From: Clostridiales bacterium
GTDB lineage: Bacteria; Bacillota; Clostridia; Peptostreptococcales; Acidaminobacteraceae
Direction: 5' to 3'
Length of the DNA stretch: 64,000 bases
Assembly (NCBI GenBank): GCA_016342415.1
Contig: JAEIOD010000004.1
Coordinates: forward strand, 62,001 to 126,000
The translations under genes and the position numbers were made by a program. The notes below the pieces were generated by a model. That model had not been told where the DNA came from. It saw only the letters and a list, made by a program, of their open reading frames with translations, and made no database searches. Positions within the stretch are counted from its first letter, which is position 1, and every line of letters begins with the position of its first letter. Positions 30,741-40,642 of the stretch are shown piece after piece.

Positions 30741-31459
30741 TATTCATCCTCAACAGTCTTTACGTATTGGAAGTTCACCAACCCATGGTATCTTGGGATT
30801 ATCACTTCATCTACCGTCTTAACATCTACCAACAAACTTGCTTCTCTAAGGATAGTTACTTGTCCATATCTGAAAGTCAACGCACCCTCCAAAGCACTTT
30901 TTTTGCCAATAGCCTTAATCACAAATGGCGTTGTTTGAGGTACGAAGTTCACATTGATCGAACTCCCCGCCGCTCGTATTTCAGATAGTGCAATAATCCT
31001 TTGCTCATTGATACTGATAGCCTCAGCACCAGCAGCATTCAGATCATTGACCAGCTTCACTATTTCCTCATATTCATTCACGATATTGACATCGTTTAAT
31101 GAACTTTGGTCTGTCGGCGGATTATCAATGGTAATGATGATACCTTCTCCCGAAACCTCTGTCATACCTGCTAATATTTCATATTCATGAACCGTATCGG
31201 TTAAGTTCTTAATAATCGCATTGTCTTTAGAAGCAGATTCTTCAATTTCCGTTAAAGTTGCTCGCGCATCATTTAATTCGTTAATCAGAGTTTCCTTTTC
31301 TTCTTTTAATGCAAACAACTCGTTAGTTAAATCCGTTTGTTTCTTAAAAAGTGAGTCTCCACCAACCAGGCTATCTTGAAACACCTTGTATTGCATGGCG
31401 AGTATGATTCCTAAAAAGATACAAACAATTCCTATCGCTATTTGATTCTTAACTTTCAT
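30740..31459 (-). CDS. DUF881-family membrane-anchored protein, copy 1
   Basis: 239 residues with the same plan as its neighbour: membrane segment (about 7-23), coiled coil (about 38-75) and DUF881 domain containing GEGIIITIDNPP and LNAAGAEAISINEQRI. The two copies are a tandem duplication kept in many Clostridia and probably interact. It starts 2 bases after the ftsQ stop. Confidence 0.85.
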   Translation of the reverse strand: MKVKNQIAIGIVCIFLGIILAMQYKVFQDSLVGGDSLFKKQTDLTNELFALKEEKETLINELNDARATLTEIEESASKDNAIIKNLTDTVHEYEILAGMTEVSGEGIIITIDNPPTDQSSLNDVNIVNEYEEIVKLVNDLNAAGAEAISINEQRIIALSEIRAAGSSINVNFVPQTTPFVIKAIGKKSALEGALTFRYGQVTILREASLLVDVKTVDEVIIPRYHGLVNFQYVKTVEDE

Positions 31460-31461
31460 AA

Positions 31462-32187
31462 TTACTCCTCAAACGGTTGAAAAACCGGCAATCCATCATG
31501 AGATACATCAATAACACCGGAAGGCCTATTATTTTTCATTATCTCAAAATATACTTCTATCATATTACTAAATCTTGATTCTATATTGTCTCCATCTCCA
31601 AATTTTGCTTTTAGAGTATCAGTAAGATTCACTTCTATCTTTCTATCGATAATTTCTATCTCCGTATTTTCTAATTCTGAATACATCGCTAAAAGCGCTA
31701 AATCGATGGCATTTTTTAAAATATAACGATGATCATCCTTTATCTGATAACCAATATTGAAGTCATCAAAACTGTATCCGGTTATCACATAAAAGCTTCT
31801 AGGATCATCAGTGACTTCTACAACATATAATTCTTCATCAACCAACAAATATTGCTCTGAATAATGTACTGCAACAACCGGAAGCCTTTCAGTGATGATA
31901 ATCTTTAAACCATCAGGAAACACTTTGGTAATGGCGCAGTCCTTTATTTTAGGATAAGATTCTATTCTTTCCTTGAGATCATATTGGTTACTTTTAAAAT
32001 AGTGAAGATTATCGTCTAGGATAAATTTTTCTATATCAGATTCAGAAATCATTATATTGCCCATTATATCTACGTTCTTGATAATGAAAACATCAGACTC
32101 ATTATAAACATAATAACCCAAGTAACCGAACAAACCTAATAAAACCAATACGATGAAATTACGGAATAGATGACGTTTCTTTTTCAT
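31462..32187 (-). CDS. ftsQ: Cell division protein FtsQ/DivIB
   Basis: 241 residues. A short basic cytoplasmic tail (KKKRHLFR), one membrane segment (about 10-28) and a POTRA domain (about 32-103, beginning FIIKNVDIMGNIMISESDIEKF) followed by the FtsQ domain. It links FtsL and the FtsW-FtsI synthase at the septum. Two bases separate it from murG. Family by layout, motif and position. Confidence 0.88.
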   Translation of the reverse strand: MKKKRHLFRNFIVLVLLGLFGYLGYYVYNESDVFIIKNVDIMGNIMISESDIEKFILDDNLHYFKSNQYDLKERIESYPKIKDCAITKVFPDGLKIIITERLPVVAVHYSEQYLLVDEELYVVEVTDDPRSFYVITGYSFDDFNIGYQIKDDHRYILKNAIDLALLAMYSELENTEIEIIDRKIEVNLTDTLKAKFGDGDNIESRFSNMIEVYFEIMKNNRPSGVIDVSHDGLPVFQPFEE

Positions 32188-32189
32188 AA

Positions 32190-33287
32190 CTATCCTTTCA
32201 TTAAATCACTAACAGCCTCTACTATCTTTCTTGTCGCATCAGGTCTAGCCAACTGCTTTGCATTTGCTGTCATGATTTTTAGATGTTCCTCTTGAAATAA
32301 ATGTTGATCTACAATTCTGTAGATGGTATTTTCTTCAATATCACTTTCTTTTACCATGATGGATGCCCCATGTTTCTCATATACTTTTGCATTGTGTTCT
32401 TGATGGTTATGAGCCACATTGGGTGACGGAATCAAAATTGATGGAATCCCTACCATAGCAATTTCTGACAAACTAAGTGCTCCGGATCTGCTCACCATCA
32501 GGTCGGCCGCTTTCATATGTTCTGGCATGTTATAGACATATTTCATAACCATAATATTATCTTTTAAAACAATGCCTCGTTCTTCTATCGACTTCATAAA
32601 TGAGTCATAATAAGTTTTTCCGGTCACATGCATGATTTGAACTTCTTTGCCATTATACTTTTCTATCAACTCCAAAGCAGAGTCATTGATACATTTTGCT
32701 CCACCACTACCACCAACGGAAAGAATACATGGTTTTGTTATATTTAGTTTTTTCCTACATTTTTCCTTGTTTAAATTTGAAAAGTTGTCTCTAACAGGAT
32801 TCCCCGTTACGACCAAACGCTTCTTCTTTTTAAAGAAGCTTTCACTTTCTTCATAACTCAGTAAAACTTTGTTCACAAAAACACTTAATATTTTAACAGT
32901 CACACCTGGAATGGCGTTCTGTTCATGAACGATGGTTTTCACACCTTTTAGAACACCTTGCATCATTACAGGACCTGAAACATAACCACCGGTTCCAATA
33001 ATGATATCGGGTTTGAATTGACGAATAATTTTTCCGGCTTGGAAAAAACCTTTAAACATAACGCCAAAAGTCTTTAAAGTATCCAAAGAGAGTTTTCTTC
33101 TAAATCCTCTTACAGAAATGGCTTTAAAATCATAACCAGCTTTTGGAACAACATCTGCTTCTAATCCTCTGTTTGTACCTATAAATAAAATAGTTGCATG
33201 TTTATATTTTTTCTTTAATTCATCTGCTATTGTAATCGCTGGATAGACATGACCACCTGTTCCACCACCGGTAATTAAAATTTTCAT
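32190..33287 (-). CDS. murG: UDP-GlcNAc:undecaprenyl-PP-MurNAc-pentapeptide transferase MurG
   Basis: Adds GlcNAc to lipid I to form lipid II on the inner membrane face. 365 residues. The glycine loop GGTGGHVYPAITIA is at 7-20; the second loop SVGGSGGAKCIND is near 190. The UDP-sugar site includes SRSGALSLSEIAMVGIPSILIP. Between ftsW and ftsQ, a common dcw position. Confidence 0.95.
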   Translation of the reverse strand: MKILITGGGTGGHVYPAITIADELKKKYKHATILFIGTNRGLEADVVPKAGYDFKAISVRGFRRKLSLDTLKTFGVMFKGFFQAGKIIRQFKPDIIIGTGGYVSGPVMMQGVLKGVKTIVHEQNAIPGVTVKILSVFVNKVLLSYEESESFFKKKKRLVVTGNPVRDNFSNLNKEKCRKKLNITKPCILSVGGSGGAKCINDSALELIEKYNGKEVQIMHVTGKTYYDSFMKSIEERGIVLKDNIMVMKYVYNMPEHMKAADLMVSRSGALSLSEIAMVGIPSILIPSPNVAHNHQEHNAKVYEKHGASIMVKESDIEENTIYRIVDQHLFQEEHLKIMTANAKQLARPDATRKIVEAVSDLMKG

Positions 33288-33298
33288 ATGACTCCTAT

Positions 33299-34411
33299 CT
33301 ATATACCCTCTGGATGAGAGGTTAAATTTAGAACCAATCCCACGCTTGTCAACAATATTAAAATGGAAGTTCCTCCTGAACTCACGAGTGGTAACGTGAC
33401 ACCCGTGACCGGAATCACTTTAATGTTTACCAACATATGAACCAAGGCTTGAAATCCAATCATAGTCCCTACACCTGTTATGACCAATGATGCATATCTC
33501 GACTCTGTAATTAAAGCCGCTCTGAATATCCGCCATAACATAAATGTATAACCTGTAACCAACAAAACACAGCCAAAAAATCCGGTCGTTTCAGCTATAG
33601 TTGCGAATATAAAATCACTTTCAGCTTGAGACATCGCATATTTTGTCTGGACAGCTTTTCCGGCACCAACACCAAATATATTACCTTCGGCAATGGATAA
33701 AAGCGATTGATTGGCTTGGGCGCTATCACCTTCTAAATCTGTATCTTCTGTTAACAGTCCCATCACTCTTTGCATTCTGTAAGGTTCTGCTGCAATCGCT
33801 GCTACAAGAAGCATACTTCCTATTAATATGACCATCACCAAATGCTTAAATTTAGCACCTGCCACAATAAGCATCGTACCAATAATCAAACAATATATAA
33901 AGGTGGTACTTAAATCAGGTTGAACAAAAATGAGAACGACTGACATACCACCAAAGATTAAGACATTAATCCAAGATCTCTGGTATTCGGCATCATTTTT
34001 TTTCATATTTTCCAACACTCTTGCAAAATACAATATGGCAGCCAATTTTGAAAACTCGGCAGTTGCAAAAGAAAAAGTGCCAAACATAAGCCATCTATTC
34101 GCACCATTTAACTTCGGCCCAATTGCAAGTGTTAAAATTAACATCACAATAGAACCCAGCATAATAACTGGTGATAGTTTTTTGATATACTTGAATTTAA
34201 AGAATATCGCAACAATCATAAAACCAATTGCAATAAAGAGTTTTTTGAAATCAGATAAAAAACTATTTAAAGGATTATTGGATTCATCAAAGATATTGCT
34301 ATAAAACGTTGCGCTTAAAACCATATAAATACCAAAAAAAGTAATGGCAATTGTTATCAGTAACAACGCATAATCAATGGTATTTCTTTTTTTTATAACG
34401 TCTTTAGACAT
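33299..34411 (-). CDS. ftsW: SEDS-family peptidoglycan polymerase FtsW
   Basis: 370 residues with about ten membrane segments. The SEDS features include GANRWLMFG, EFSKLAAILYFAR, VFVQPDLSTT-like text (FVQPDLSTTF) and the final LPLVSSGGTSIL. SEDS proteins polymerise lipid II together with a class B PBP, here FtsI from the same cluster. The start overlaps murD by 19 bases. SpoVE is a close alternative, but the context favours FtsW. Confidence 0.92.
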   Translation of the reverse strand: MSKDVIKKRNTIDYALLLITIAITFFGIYMVLSATFYSNIFDESNNPLNSFLSDFKKLFIAIGFMIVAIFFKFKYIKKLSPVIMLGSIVMLILTLAIGPKLNGANRWLMFGTFSFATAEFSKLAAILYFARVLENMKKNDAEYQRSWINVLIFGGMSVVLIFVQPDLSTTFIYCLIIGTMLIVAGAKFKHLVMVILIGSMLLVAAIAAEPYRMQRVMGLLTEDTDLEGDSAQANQSLLSIAEGNIFGVGAGKAVQTKYAMSQAESDFIFATIAETTGFFGCVLLVTGYTFMLWRIFRAALITESRYASLVITGVGTMIGFQALVHMLVNIKVIPVTGVTLPLVSSGGTSILILLTSVGLVLNLTSHPEGI

Positions 34412-35724
34412 GATTTGAAATGCTCACCTCTCACTTCAAAGCTTGGATACATATCCCAACTTGCACAGGCTGGTGATAAAAGTATCGCCTCACTTGAATT
34501 GCCTAGTTCAAAGGCCAAAGCAACCGCCTCTTCCATATTCTCTACCAATGTAATAGTGTTATAGCCATATTTAACAGCGGTTTCTTTTATGAGTTGTTTC
34601 GTTTCACCTAATAAAATCAAATGTTTGATATGAGAATCAAACGTTTGAACAAATTCATCAAATACACTGCCTTTGTCCATACCACCGGCGATTAAAACTG
34701 TAGGTACAGCCATTGATTTCACAGCTACTATAGACGATTCCGGATTGGTCCCTTTAGAGTCATTGTAACATATCATATCGTGATAGGTTCCTACATATTC
34801 CAATCTATGAGCAACACCTTTAAAACTTCTAACACCACAACTGATGTCCTCTATTGAGATGCCCGCCAAATAACTTATCGCTATTGCAGCCAATACATTT
34901 TCAATATTATGAGGTCCAGGTACATTGATGTCCTCAACAGGCATAATAGGAACGGGATCACCTAAATTTGCATAAATCATACCGTTGTCTACATAGAATC
35001 CATATTCCAATTTTGTTTTACTGAAATAAACCACCTTGGATTTAAGAGTATCTATCTTTAACTCTCTAGTCGGTAGATCATCATAGTTTAGGATTAAATA
35101 ATCCTCTTCTGTTTGATTTTCAGCAATTCTACATTTTGCGGACACATAGTTTGCCATCGTTTTATGTCTGTTTAAATGATCTGGTGCTAAATTTAATATC
35201 GCTGCAATATGGGCTTTAAAAGTATCTATCATCTCTAATTGAAAACTGCTGACTTCAGTAATCAAGCGACTATTTTCTGTTGTTTGATTGGCAACCGCTG
35301 CTAAAGGATTTCCGATATTGCCTACTGCATATGCATCTGTGCCAGCTGCTTTAAAAATCTCATAAGTCAATGTCGTGGTCGTGGTTTTACCATTCGTACC
35401 GGTAATTCCATAGAACACCCCTTTGGAAAGTCTGTATCCAACTTCTAAGGCTCCTAAAACGGTCATTTTTTCCTGTGCTTCAATTACAAAAGATAAATCA
35501 GTAGGCACACCTGGACTCAGGACCATTATATCGTATTCCAAATGACTTGGTTTGCCACCAAAATCACAAGTTGCCTTGTCTATAATACCTTCTATACCTT
35601 CTATTTCTTCTTGATTTTTAGAATCATTAAGTGTCACAATAGCGCCAGCATTTATCAACAACTCTGCAGCAGCGATACCCGACCTGGCCATACCTACTAC
35701 AAGTACTTTTTTATCTTTAAACAT
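34393..35724 (-). CDS. murD: UDP-MurNAc-L-Ala:D-Glu ligase MurD
   Basis: Adds D-glutamate to UDP-MurNAc-L-alanine using ATP. 443 residues. A Rossmann-like N-terminal domain (VVGMARSGIAAAELL) precedes the ATP loop GITGTNGKTTTTTL near 107-120. Conserved NLAPDHLNRH and a C-terminal domain ending in SPACASWDMYPSFEVRGEHFK complete it. The position between mraY and ftsW is standard. Confidence 0.95.
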   Translation of the reverse strand: MFKDKKVLVVGMARSGIAAAELLINAGAIVTLNDSKNQEEIEGIEGIIDKATCDFGGKPSHLEYDIMVLSPGVPTDLSFVIEAQEKMTVLGALEVGYRLSKGVFYGITGTNGKTTTTTLTYEIFKAAGTDAYAVGNIGNPLAAVANQTTENSRLITEVSSFQLEMIDTFKAHIAAILNLAPDHLNRHKTMANYVSAKCRIAENQTEEDYLILNYDDLPTRELKIDTLKSKVVYFSKTKLEYGFYVDNGMIYANLGDPVPIMPVEDINVPGPHNIENVLAAIAISYLAGISIEDISCGVRSFKGVAHRLEYVGTYHDMICYNDSKGTNPESSIVAVKSMAVPTVLIAGGMDKGSVFDEFVQTFDSHIKHLILLGETKQLIKETAVKYGYNTITLVENMEEAVALAFELGNSSEAILLSPACASWDMYPSFEVRGEHFKSCLKTL

Positions 35725-35733
35725 TTGAACTCC

Positions 35734-36705
35734 TTAGAATCTTGGTATCATACTCAGGATACCGATAACTACACCTACAATCGTTACTATAGAAAAACTT
35801 CTTACAATTTTATTTTCATGCCATCCGCTTAACTCAAAATGGTGATGGATAGGCGTCATTTTAAAGACACGTTTTCCAGTCTTTTTAAAGTACAATACTT
35901 GTATAGTCACCGAAAGTGTTTCAATGAAGTAAATCACACCTACTAATGGAATCAACAGTAAGGTATTTGTAAATATCGATAAAGAAACAACCGCACCACC
36001 TAGTGCTAACGAGCCTATATCACCCATGAATATTTTAGCCGGATTTTTGTTGTACATTAAGAAGCCAAACAAACCGCCCATAATTGAAATTGCATAAATA
36101 CTGATGCCTATTTCAGAGAGTTTCACACCTACAAACACATAAAACATCAAGACTAAAATAGTCACCGAACTTGACAGCCCATCAACACCATCTGTTAAAT
36201 TCACCGCATTGGTAGTTGCCAAAACAATAAATAGAACAACAACTGCTTTGAACCATCCAAGCTCTACAAATGTAGATGTAAAAGGAATCCAAATTTCAGA
36301 ACTGATTGATGTGGCGTAAATTGCTAGTGGTAATCCGATTAACAATTGTCCGATCAGCTTTTCTCTAGATTTTAATCCTTCGTTGTGTTTTTTTATTACT
36401 TTTCTGTAGTCATCTATAAAACCAATATAACCATATGCTATGGTTGCTGCAATCATCACAATAATCTTAACTTCCATGTGACCTAATAAAAGTAGAGCAA
36501 TTAAAGATATCGACAGTGCCGGTATCAAGAAAATAAACCCACCCATCATTGGTGTACCAGTCTTCTTTTTATGCGATTCAAGACCTTCTTCTCTTACAAC
36601 TTGTTTCACAGAAAGTCTTTTAAAATATTCTATAATAATAGGTCCTAATATCACCGCTGCGATATATACTAAAACGCCTACAATGCCTAAACTAATTGGT
36701 GTCAA
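35734..36705 (-). CDS. mraY: Phospho-MurNAc-pentapeptide transferase MraY
   Basis: Integral membrane enzyme making lipid I. About 323 residues with about ten membrane segments. Active-site motifs are NLTDGVDGL, FMGDIGSLALG and the HHH motif in PIHHHFELSGW. I choose the TTG at 36705, with GGAGG 5 bases upstream, over a TTG nine codons earlier. The gene overlaps murF by 14 bases. Confidence 0.93.
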   Translation of the reverse strand: MTPISLGIVGVLVYIAAVILGPIIIEYFKRLSVKQVVREEGLESHKKKTGTPMMGGFIFLIPALSISLIALLLLGHMEVKIIVMIAATIAYGYIGFIDDYRKVIKKHNEGLKSREKLIGQLLIGLPLAIYATSISSEIWIPFTSTFVELGWFKAVVVLFIVLATTNAVNLTDGVDGLSSSVTILVLMFYVFVGVKLSEIGISIYAISIMGGLFGFLMYNKNPAKIFMGDIGSLALGGAVVSLSIFTNTLLLIPLVGVIYFIETLSVTIQVLYFKKTGKRVFKMTPIHHHFELSGWHENKIVRSFSIVTIVGVVIGILSMIPRF

Positions 36706-38077
36706 TGTTGCCTCCTTTAAATACTTCAACAATTCTTGCCATGTTCATTCCAAGTGATCCTTTTATCAAGCATACACTATCTTCTATAATGTTCTCTAAA
36801 TACTCATATAGCGGTTCAACACTATCAAAGTGTCTAGTTTTTTCCTGATCAAATCCCAAGGCGATCGCTTTATTGATGATATGTTCACTTTCGCATCCTA
36901 ATGTAATTATCATATCTACTGGATGTGCAGATAAATATTCTCCTACCGTTTCATGAGATTGTTTAGAAAATTCACCTAACTCTAAAACATCTCCTAAGAC
37001 TGCAATCTTCTTTTCAGAAAAACTGTTCAGAACTTCTATAGCAGAAATCATAGATTCCTGACTTGCGTTATAACAGTCACTTATCAGAACACTATTCTTT
37101 TTACCAGTTAGTATTTCCAATCGTTTATCACTATCAACAAACTCCGATACACCTAAAATACAATCTTCTATTGAAACGTCCATAGCAAGACCAACAGCAA
37201 TAGCCAACAGACTATTGATGATATTATGTTTACCTAAAACATTTAAAGACACTCGATATTTTGATTTGTTATAATTTATAGAATATTCGAAGAAACCACT
37301 CGGTTTCTGTAAAACATTTGAATATTGAAGTTGATCTTTCCCCACTTGAATACACTTGAAATGCTGACTTGATACTTCTCTCAAGAAATTATCTTCTCCA
37401 TTTAGGATCAATGTATCATCTTCATTTAAGTACGATGTAATTTCCATCTTAGCTTGAAAAATATTTTCTCTTGAACCTAAAATTCCGATATGAGAAGTCC
37501 CGATATTGGTCACAACCGCCACAGATGGTCTTGCAATGTCCGCCAAAACTTCTATTTCTTTAAAGTGATTCATACCCATCTCTAAAATGGCCACATCGTG
37601 TTCGTATTTTAAATCCATTACCGTCAACGGCAAACCGATGTGATTGTTGAAATTACCTTTATTTTTATGTACTGAATACTTCTTGCTTAATACATGGTAA
37701 ATAAACTCTTTCGTAGATGTCTTTCCAACACTGCCTGTTATTCCAACCGTCTTTACTTGTGTTTTTTTAAGAATATAAACGGTTAGTTTATGTAGAGCGG
37801 TTGTCGTATTATCCACCAAGATTAAAGGATAATCTTTTAGAGCGCTCTGGTGACTGTAATAATATGCTTTTTCACAAAAACTTGTAGGTGCACCTTTTGA
37901 AAATGCACCTTCAATAAATTTATGACCATCGTGGACTTCGCCCAGTATCGGCATAAAATATGTTTGATTGTTCACCCTTCTGCTATCAATTTCTATTGAT
38001 GTACAGTGGGCAGTCGAAGGATGCGTACACGAACCTTCGGTAATTTTTAGCAGTTCTTCTAATGTAATTTTTATCAT
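36692..38077 (-). CDS. murF: UDP-MurNAc-tripeptide:D-Ala-D-Ala ligase MurF
   Basis: Completes the UDP-MurNAc-pentapeptide. About 461 residues. The ATP loop GITGSVGKTSTKEF is near residue 112; NFNNHIGLPLTVM and MGMNHFKEIEVL are Mur-ligase motifs of the MurF type, as is YNASQESM. The ATG at 38077 has AAGGGG 5 bases upstream. It directly follows ftsI; murE, usually in between or nearby, is missing. Confidence 0.93.
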   Translation of the reverse strand: MIKITLEELLKITEGSCTHPSTAHCTSIEIDSRRVNNQTYFMPILGEVHDGHKFIEGAFSKGAPTSFCEKAYYYSHQSALKDYPLILVDNTTTALHKLTVYILKKTQVKTVGITGSVGKTSTKEFIYHVLSKKYSVHKNKGNFNNHIGLPLTVMDLKYEHDVAILEMGMNHFKEIEVLADIARPSVAVVTNIGTSHIGILGSRENIFQAKMEITSYLNEDDTLILNGEDNFLREVSSQHFKCIQVGKDQLQYSNVLQKPSGFFEYSINYNKSKYRVSLNVLGKHNIINSLLAIAVGLAMDVSIEDCILGVSEFVDSDKRLEILTGKKNSVLISDCYNASQESMISAIEVLNSFSEKKIAVLGDVLELGEFSKQSHETVGEYLSAHPVDMIITLGCESEHIINKAIALGFDQEKTRHFDSVEPLYEYLENIIEDSVCLIKGSLGMNMARIVEVFKGGNIDTN

Positions 38078-38106
38078 AATAACCCCTTTTAAATCCAACA
38101 TTTATT

Positions 38107-38117
38107 ATATCATATAT
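38107..38117 (-). promoter_or_regulatory. Possible internal promoter before murF
   Basis: TGATATAAT, an extended -10, lies in the 58-base gap between ftsI and murF. No good -35 is seen. It could supply murF and later genes separately from mraZ. Confidence 0.3.
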
Positions 38118-38135
38118 CTAAGAGGCATAACAGAT

Positions 38136-40097
38136 TTACTCATCAATCTCTATGAGAATTGTAGACCCGATTTCTCTTGAAGATCCTGCTTTGGGATATT
38201 GATCCACGATAACACTTTCATCATCATAACTATCATCTGTCACAACGGTTGTTTTGAAACCGGATACTTCTAATAGTTCTCTAGCTTCTAGAATGGTTAA
38301 TCCAGTCAATTCAGGCACCTCTGTATACTCTGTGCTTGTTCCGAAAACTTTATCAATTTCCAAATAATCCAGTGTATCCAACAAAATGTTTCTTGTTATA
38401 GGACCTGCTACTTTACTTCCAAATATAGAGTCTGAAGGCTCATCAATAACCACATAAACTAGAATTTCAGGCTCATCTATCGGTGCAACCGCTACAAATG
38501 AAGCAATCGCTTTATCTTTTGAATAAGTACCATTGATGGCTTTTTCCGAGGTCCCTGTTTTACCACCTATACGGTAGCCGTCTATCTGAACGGAACTTCC
38601 TGAACCATTCTCTACAACCGATTCCATAATCTGTCTCATCTGAACAGATGTGATCTCAGATATAACCTGTCTTTTCACGGTTCTAGTGGCTTCATAATCA
38701 ACCATGCCATCTGGTTCAATAATACGTTTAACAATATGAGGTTCTAATAAATAGCCACCATTAACAACTGCCGATAAAGCGGCGGCTACTTGTATTGGAG
38801 TTTGAGATACACCATGACCAAAAGTCATTGTCGCCAATTCGGTTTCATGTATTCTATCTCGGTCAAAAGTGATAGGATAAGCTTCATCATATAAATCAAC
38901 ATCCGTTCTTTCATTTAATCCAAAGTCCACATAGTAATCATAAAAAACATCTTTACCTATCATTTGTCCTAATTTAACAAAAACCGGGTTGCATGAGTTT
39001 TCAACCGCCTGCGTTAGTGTTTCCTCACCATGACTTTGTGGATAATACCAACATTTAATATTTCGATCTGCGACTTGAATATTATTACCCAAGTTAAACT
39101 TTGTATCTGGCGTCGCAACACTTTCTTCAAGTGCAATCGCTGCTGTAATCAGTTTAAGTGTTGATCCTAACTCATAAGTACTTTGAACCATATCATTTCG
39201 CCACGTACTCATTATAATTTCCCACTTTTCATCATAAGAAAGTGCGTCCATTTCGTCTTTCGGAATGCCTATGATTTCATTTGTACCAGGATCAAAAGTT
39301 GGATACGAAGCCATTGCGAGTATTTCACCTGTATTGACATCCATCACAAGCGCATGTGCAGCTTTGGGTCTATGTTCTACAAATGCTGCTTCAAGTGCTT
39401 GTTCCACATAATGTTGAATGACTGTATCTATTGTCAACTGAATAGTATCACCGTTAACTTCGGCAATTTCTCTACGGTCATTATAGACCAATTCTCTATC
39501 TCTTTTATCACTTTGTGTACTTAAAGAACCATCGCTGCCTATAAGAGCCTCATTGAATAATCTTTCAATGCCATATGTCCCTTTTATTCTTAACGTGTCA
39601 TCATCTATTCTGGAACGGCCTAAAATATCAGCTGCTAAACTGCCATTTGGATAATACCTTTTTCTTAAAGCATCGATCCACAAATAATTATTATAAATCG
39701 GATTGATGTTGATGCGTTGATCTCTTGAGGCACTCTTTGTTACAATAAGAATATTATTACCCTTTTGTTTGGCTCTTATTTCTTCTTCGCTCATTTCTAG
39801 AACTTCGGCCAAATGGGCTATTATTTCGTCAAACGTGTCTCTTGGAATATCTTCCGGGTTTTCTATAGACACTTGATATTCAGTAATGGAATACGCAAGT
39901 TTTTCACCTTTACTGTCTAAAATCATGCCTCTTTCATATGGTATATCTCTTGTAAATCTTTTCTGCACTTCAACTTGTGCACGCAATCGTTCACCATCAA
40001 CAACGTTGATATAAGCGAGTCTTGCAATGACAATAGCAAATCCTAAAATCAAAAAAACATATATAAGCGTAATTTTAGTTCTTAATCCTTTATCCAT
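38136..40097 (-). CDS. ftsI: Class B penicillin-binding protein FtsI/SpoVD type with one PASTA domain
   Basis: Septal transpeptidase. About 653 residues from the ATG at 40097 (GGAG upstream). Membrane anchor about 9-27, pedestal domain, then the transpeptidase with GSTLK (Ser312), SCN at 368-370 and KTGT at 513-516. A single PASTA domain occupies about 590-653. One PASTA domain resembles Bacillus SpoVD, so a sporulation role cannot be excluded, but as the only such gene in the dcw cluster it is likely the division PBP. A terminator-like hairpin lies right before it. Confidence 0.9.
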   Translation of the reverse strand: MDKGLRTKITLIYVFLILGFAIVIARLAYINVVDGERLRAQVEVQKRFTRDIPYERGMILDSKGEKLAYSITEYQVSIENPEDIPRDTFDEIIAHLAEVLEMSEEEIRAKQKGNNILIVTKSASRDQRININPIYNNYLWIDALRKRYYPNGSLAADILGRSRIDDDTLRIKGTYGIERLFNEALIGSDGSLSTQSDKRDRELVYNDRREIAEVNGDTIQLTIDTVIQHYVEQALEAAFVEHRPKAAHALVMDVNTGEILAMASYPTFDPGTNEIIGIPKDEMDALSYDEKWEIIMSTWRNDMVQSTYELGSTLKLITAAIALEESVATPDTKFNLGNNIQVADRNIKCWYYPQSHGEETLTQAVENSCNPVFVKLGQMIGKDVFYDYYVDFGLNERTDVDLYDEAYPITFDRDRIHETELATMTFGHGVSQTPIQVAAALSAVVNGGYLLEPHIVKRIIEPDGMVDYEATRTVKRQVISEITSVQMRQIMESVVENGSGSSVQIDGYRIGGKTGTSEKAINGTYSKDKAIASFVAVAPIDEPEILVYVVIDEPSDSIFGSKVAGPITRNILLDTLDYLEIDKVFGTSTEYTEVPELTGLTILEARELLEVSGFKTTVVTDDSYDDESVIVDQYPKAGSSREIGSTILIEIDE

Positions 40098-40112
40098 CAC
40101 TTTCTCCATTTC

Positions 40113-40140
40113 AAAAAAATACAAGAGCTATGCTCTTGTA
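40113..40140 (-). terminator. Intrinsic-terminator-like hairpin between ftsL and ftsI
   Basis: On the minus strand TACAAGAGC pairs with GCTCTTGTA (9 bp, 3-base loop, 40120-40140) and is followed by seven T (40113-40119). It begins 2 bases after the ftsL stop and ends 15 bases before the ftsI ATG. The AU-rich stem suggests partial read-through or attenuation inside the dcw operon. Confidence 0.75.
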
Positions 40141-40142
40141 TA

Positions 40143-40634
40143 CTACTGATCACTTGATGACAGTTCATAGTTTGTATTATAGTATGCATCACGGGCATCT
40201 TCTAACGTATAATATCTTGAAGTTCTAATAACTTGTTCTTCACCATTTTGTTTTCTTATAAGCCCTAATTTCTCTTTTGCTTCAGTTTCCAAATTATCTA
40301 AAACGAGTTTGTTTTGAAATTCAAACTGTACATCTTTTATTTGTTGTTCCAACCGTGCAATCTCAACTTTATAAGTATATTCCTCTACTTTCAATTGTGC
40401 CAGTTGAGTTTCTCTAATCAATGGTATCAATAAGAGTACCAATATAACAAAACAATAGCCGATACTCATCACAATACTGAGTGCATTACAAAAAAAGTTT
40501 GGTCTACTCACTTTTACAGTCTCTGTTTCAACACTTTTTCCTGTTTTAGGTGCATCCAAATAAGCCTTTGCCAACGCAACAGTCTCTTGTCTTTCATTGT
40601 AAGAATTGTCATACATGCGTTTAGCTGCTTCCAT
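40143..40634 (-). CDS. ftsL: Cell division protein FtsL-like
   Basis: 163 residues. A cytoplasmic tail (about 1-48), one membrane segment (about 50-70) and a short coiled coil (about 75-110) fit FtsL. The family has little sequence conservation, so the call relies on layout and on position between rsmH and ftsI. FtsL joins FtsQ and FtsB in activating FtsW-FtsI. The start has GGAGG 4 bases upstream. Confidence 0.8.
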   Translation of the reverse strand: MEAAKRMYDNSYNERQETVALAKAYLDAPKTGKSVETETVKVSRPNFFCNALSIVMSIGYCFVILVLLLIPLIRETQLAQLKVEEYTYKVEIARLEQQIKDVQFEFQNKLVLDNLETEAKEKLGLIRKQNGEEQVIRTSRYYTLEDARDAYYNTNYELSSSDQ

Positions 40635-40642
40635 GCTGCCTC

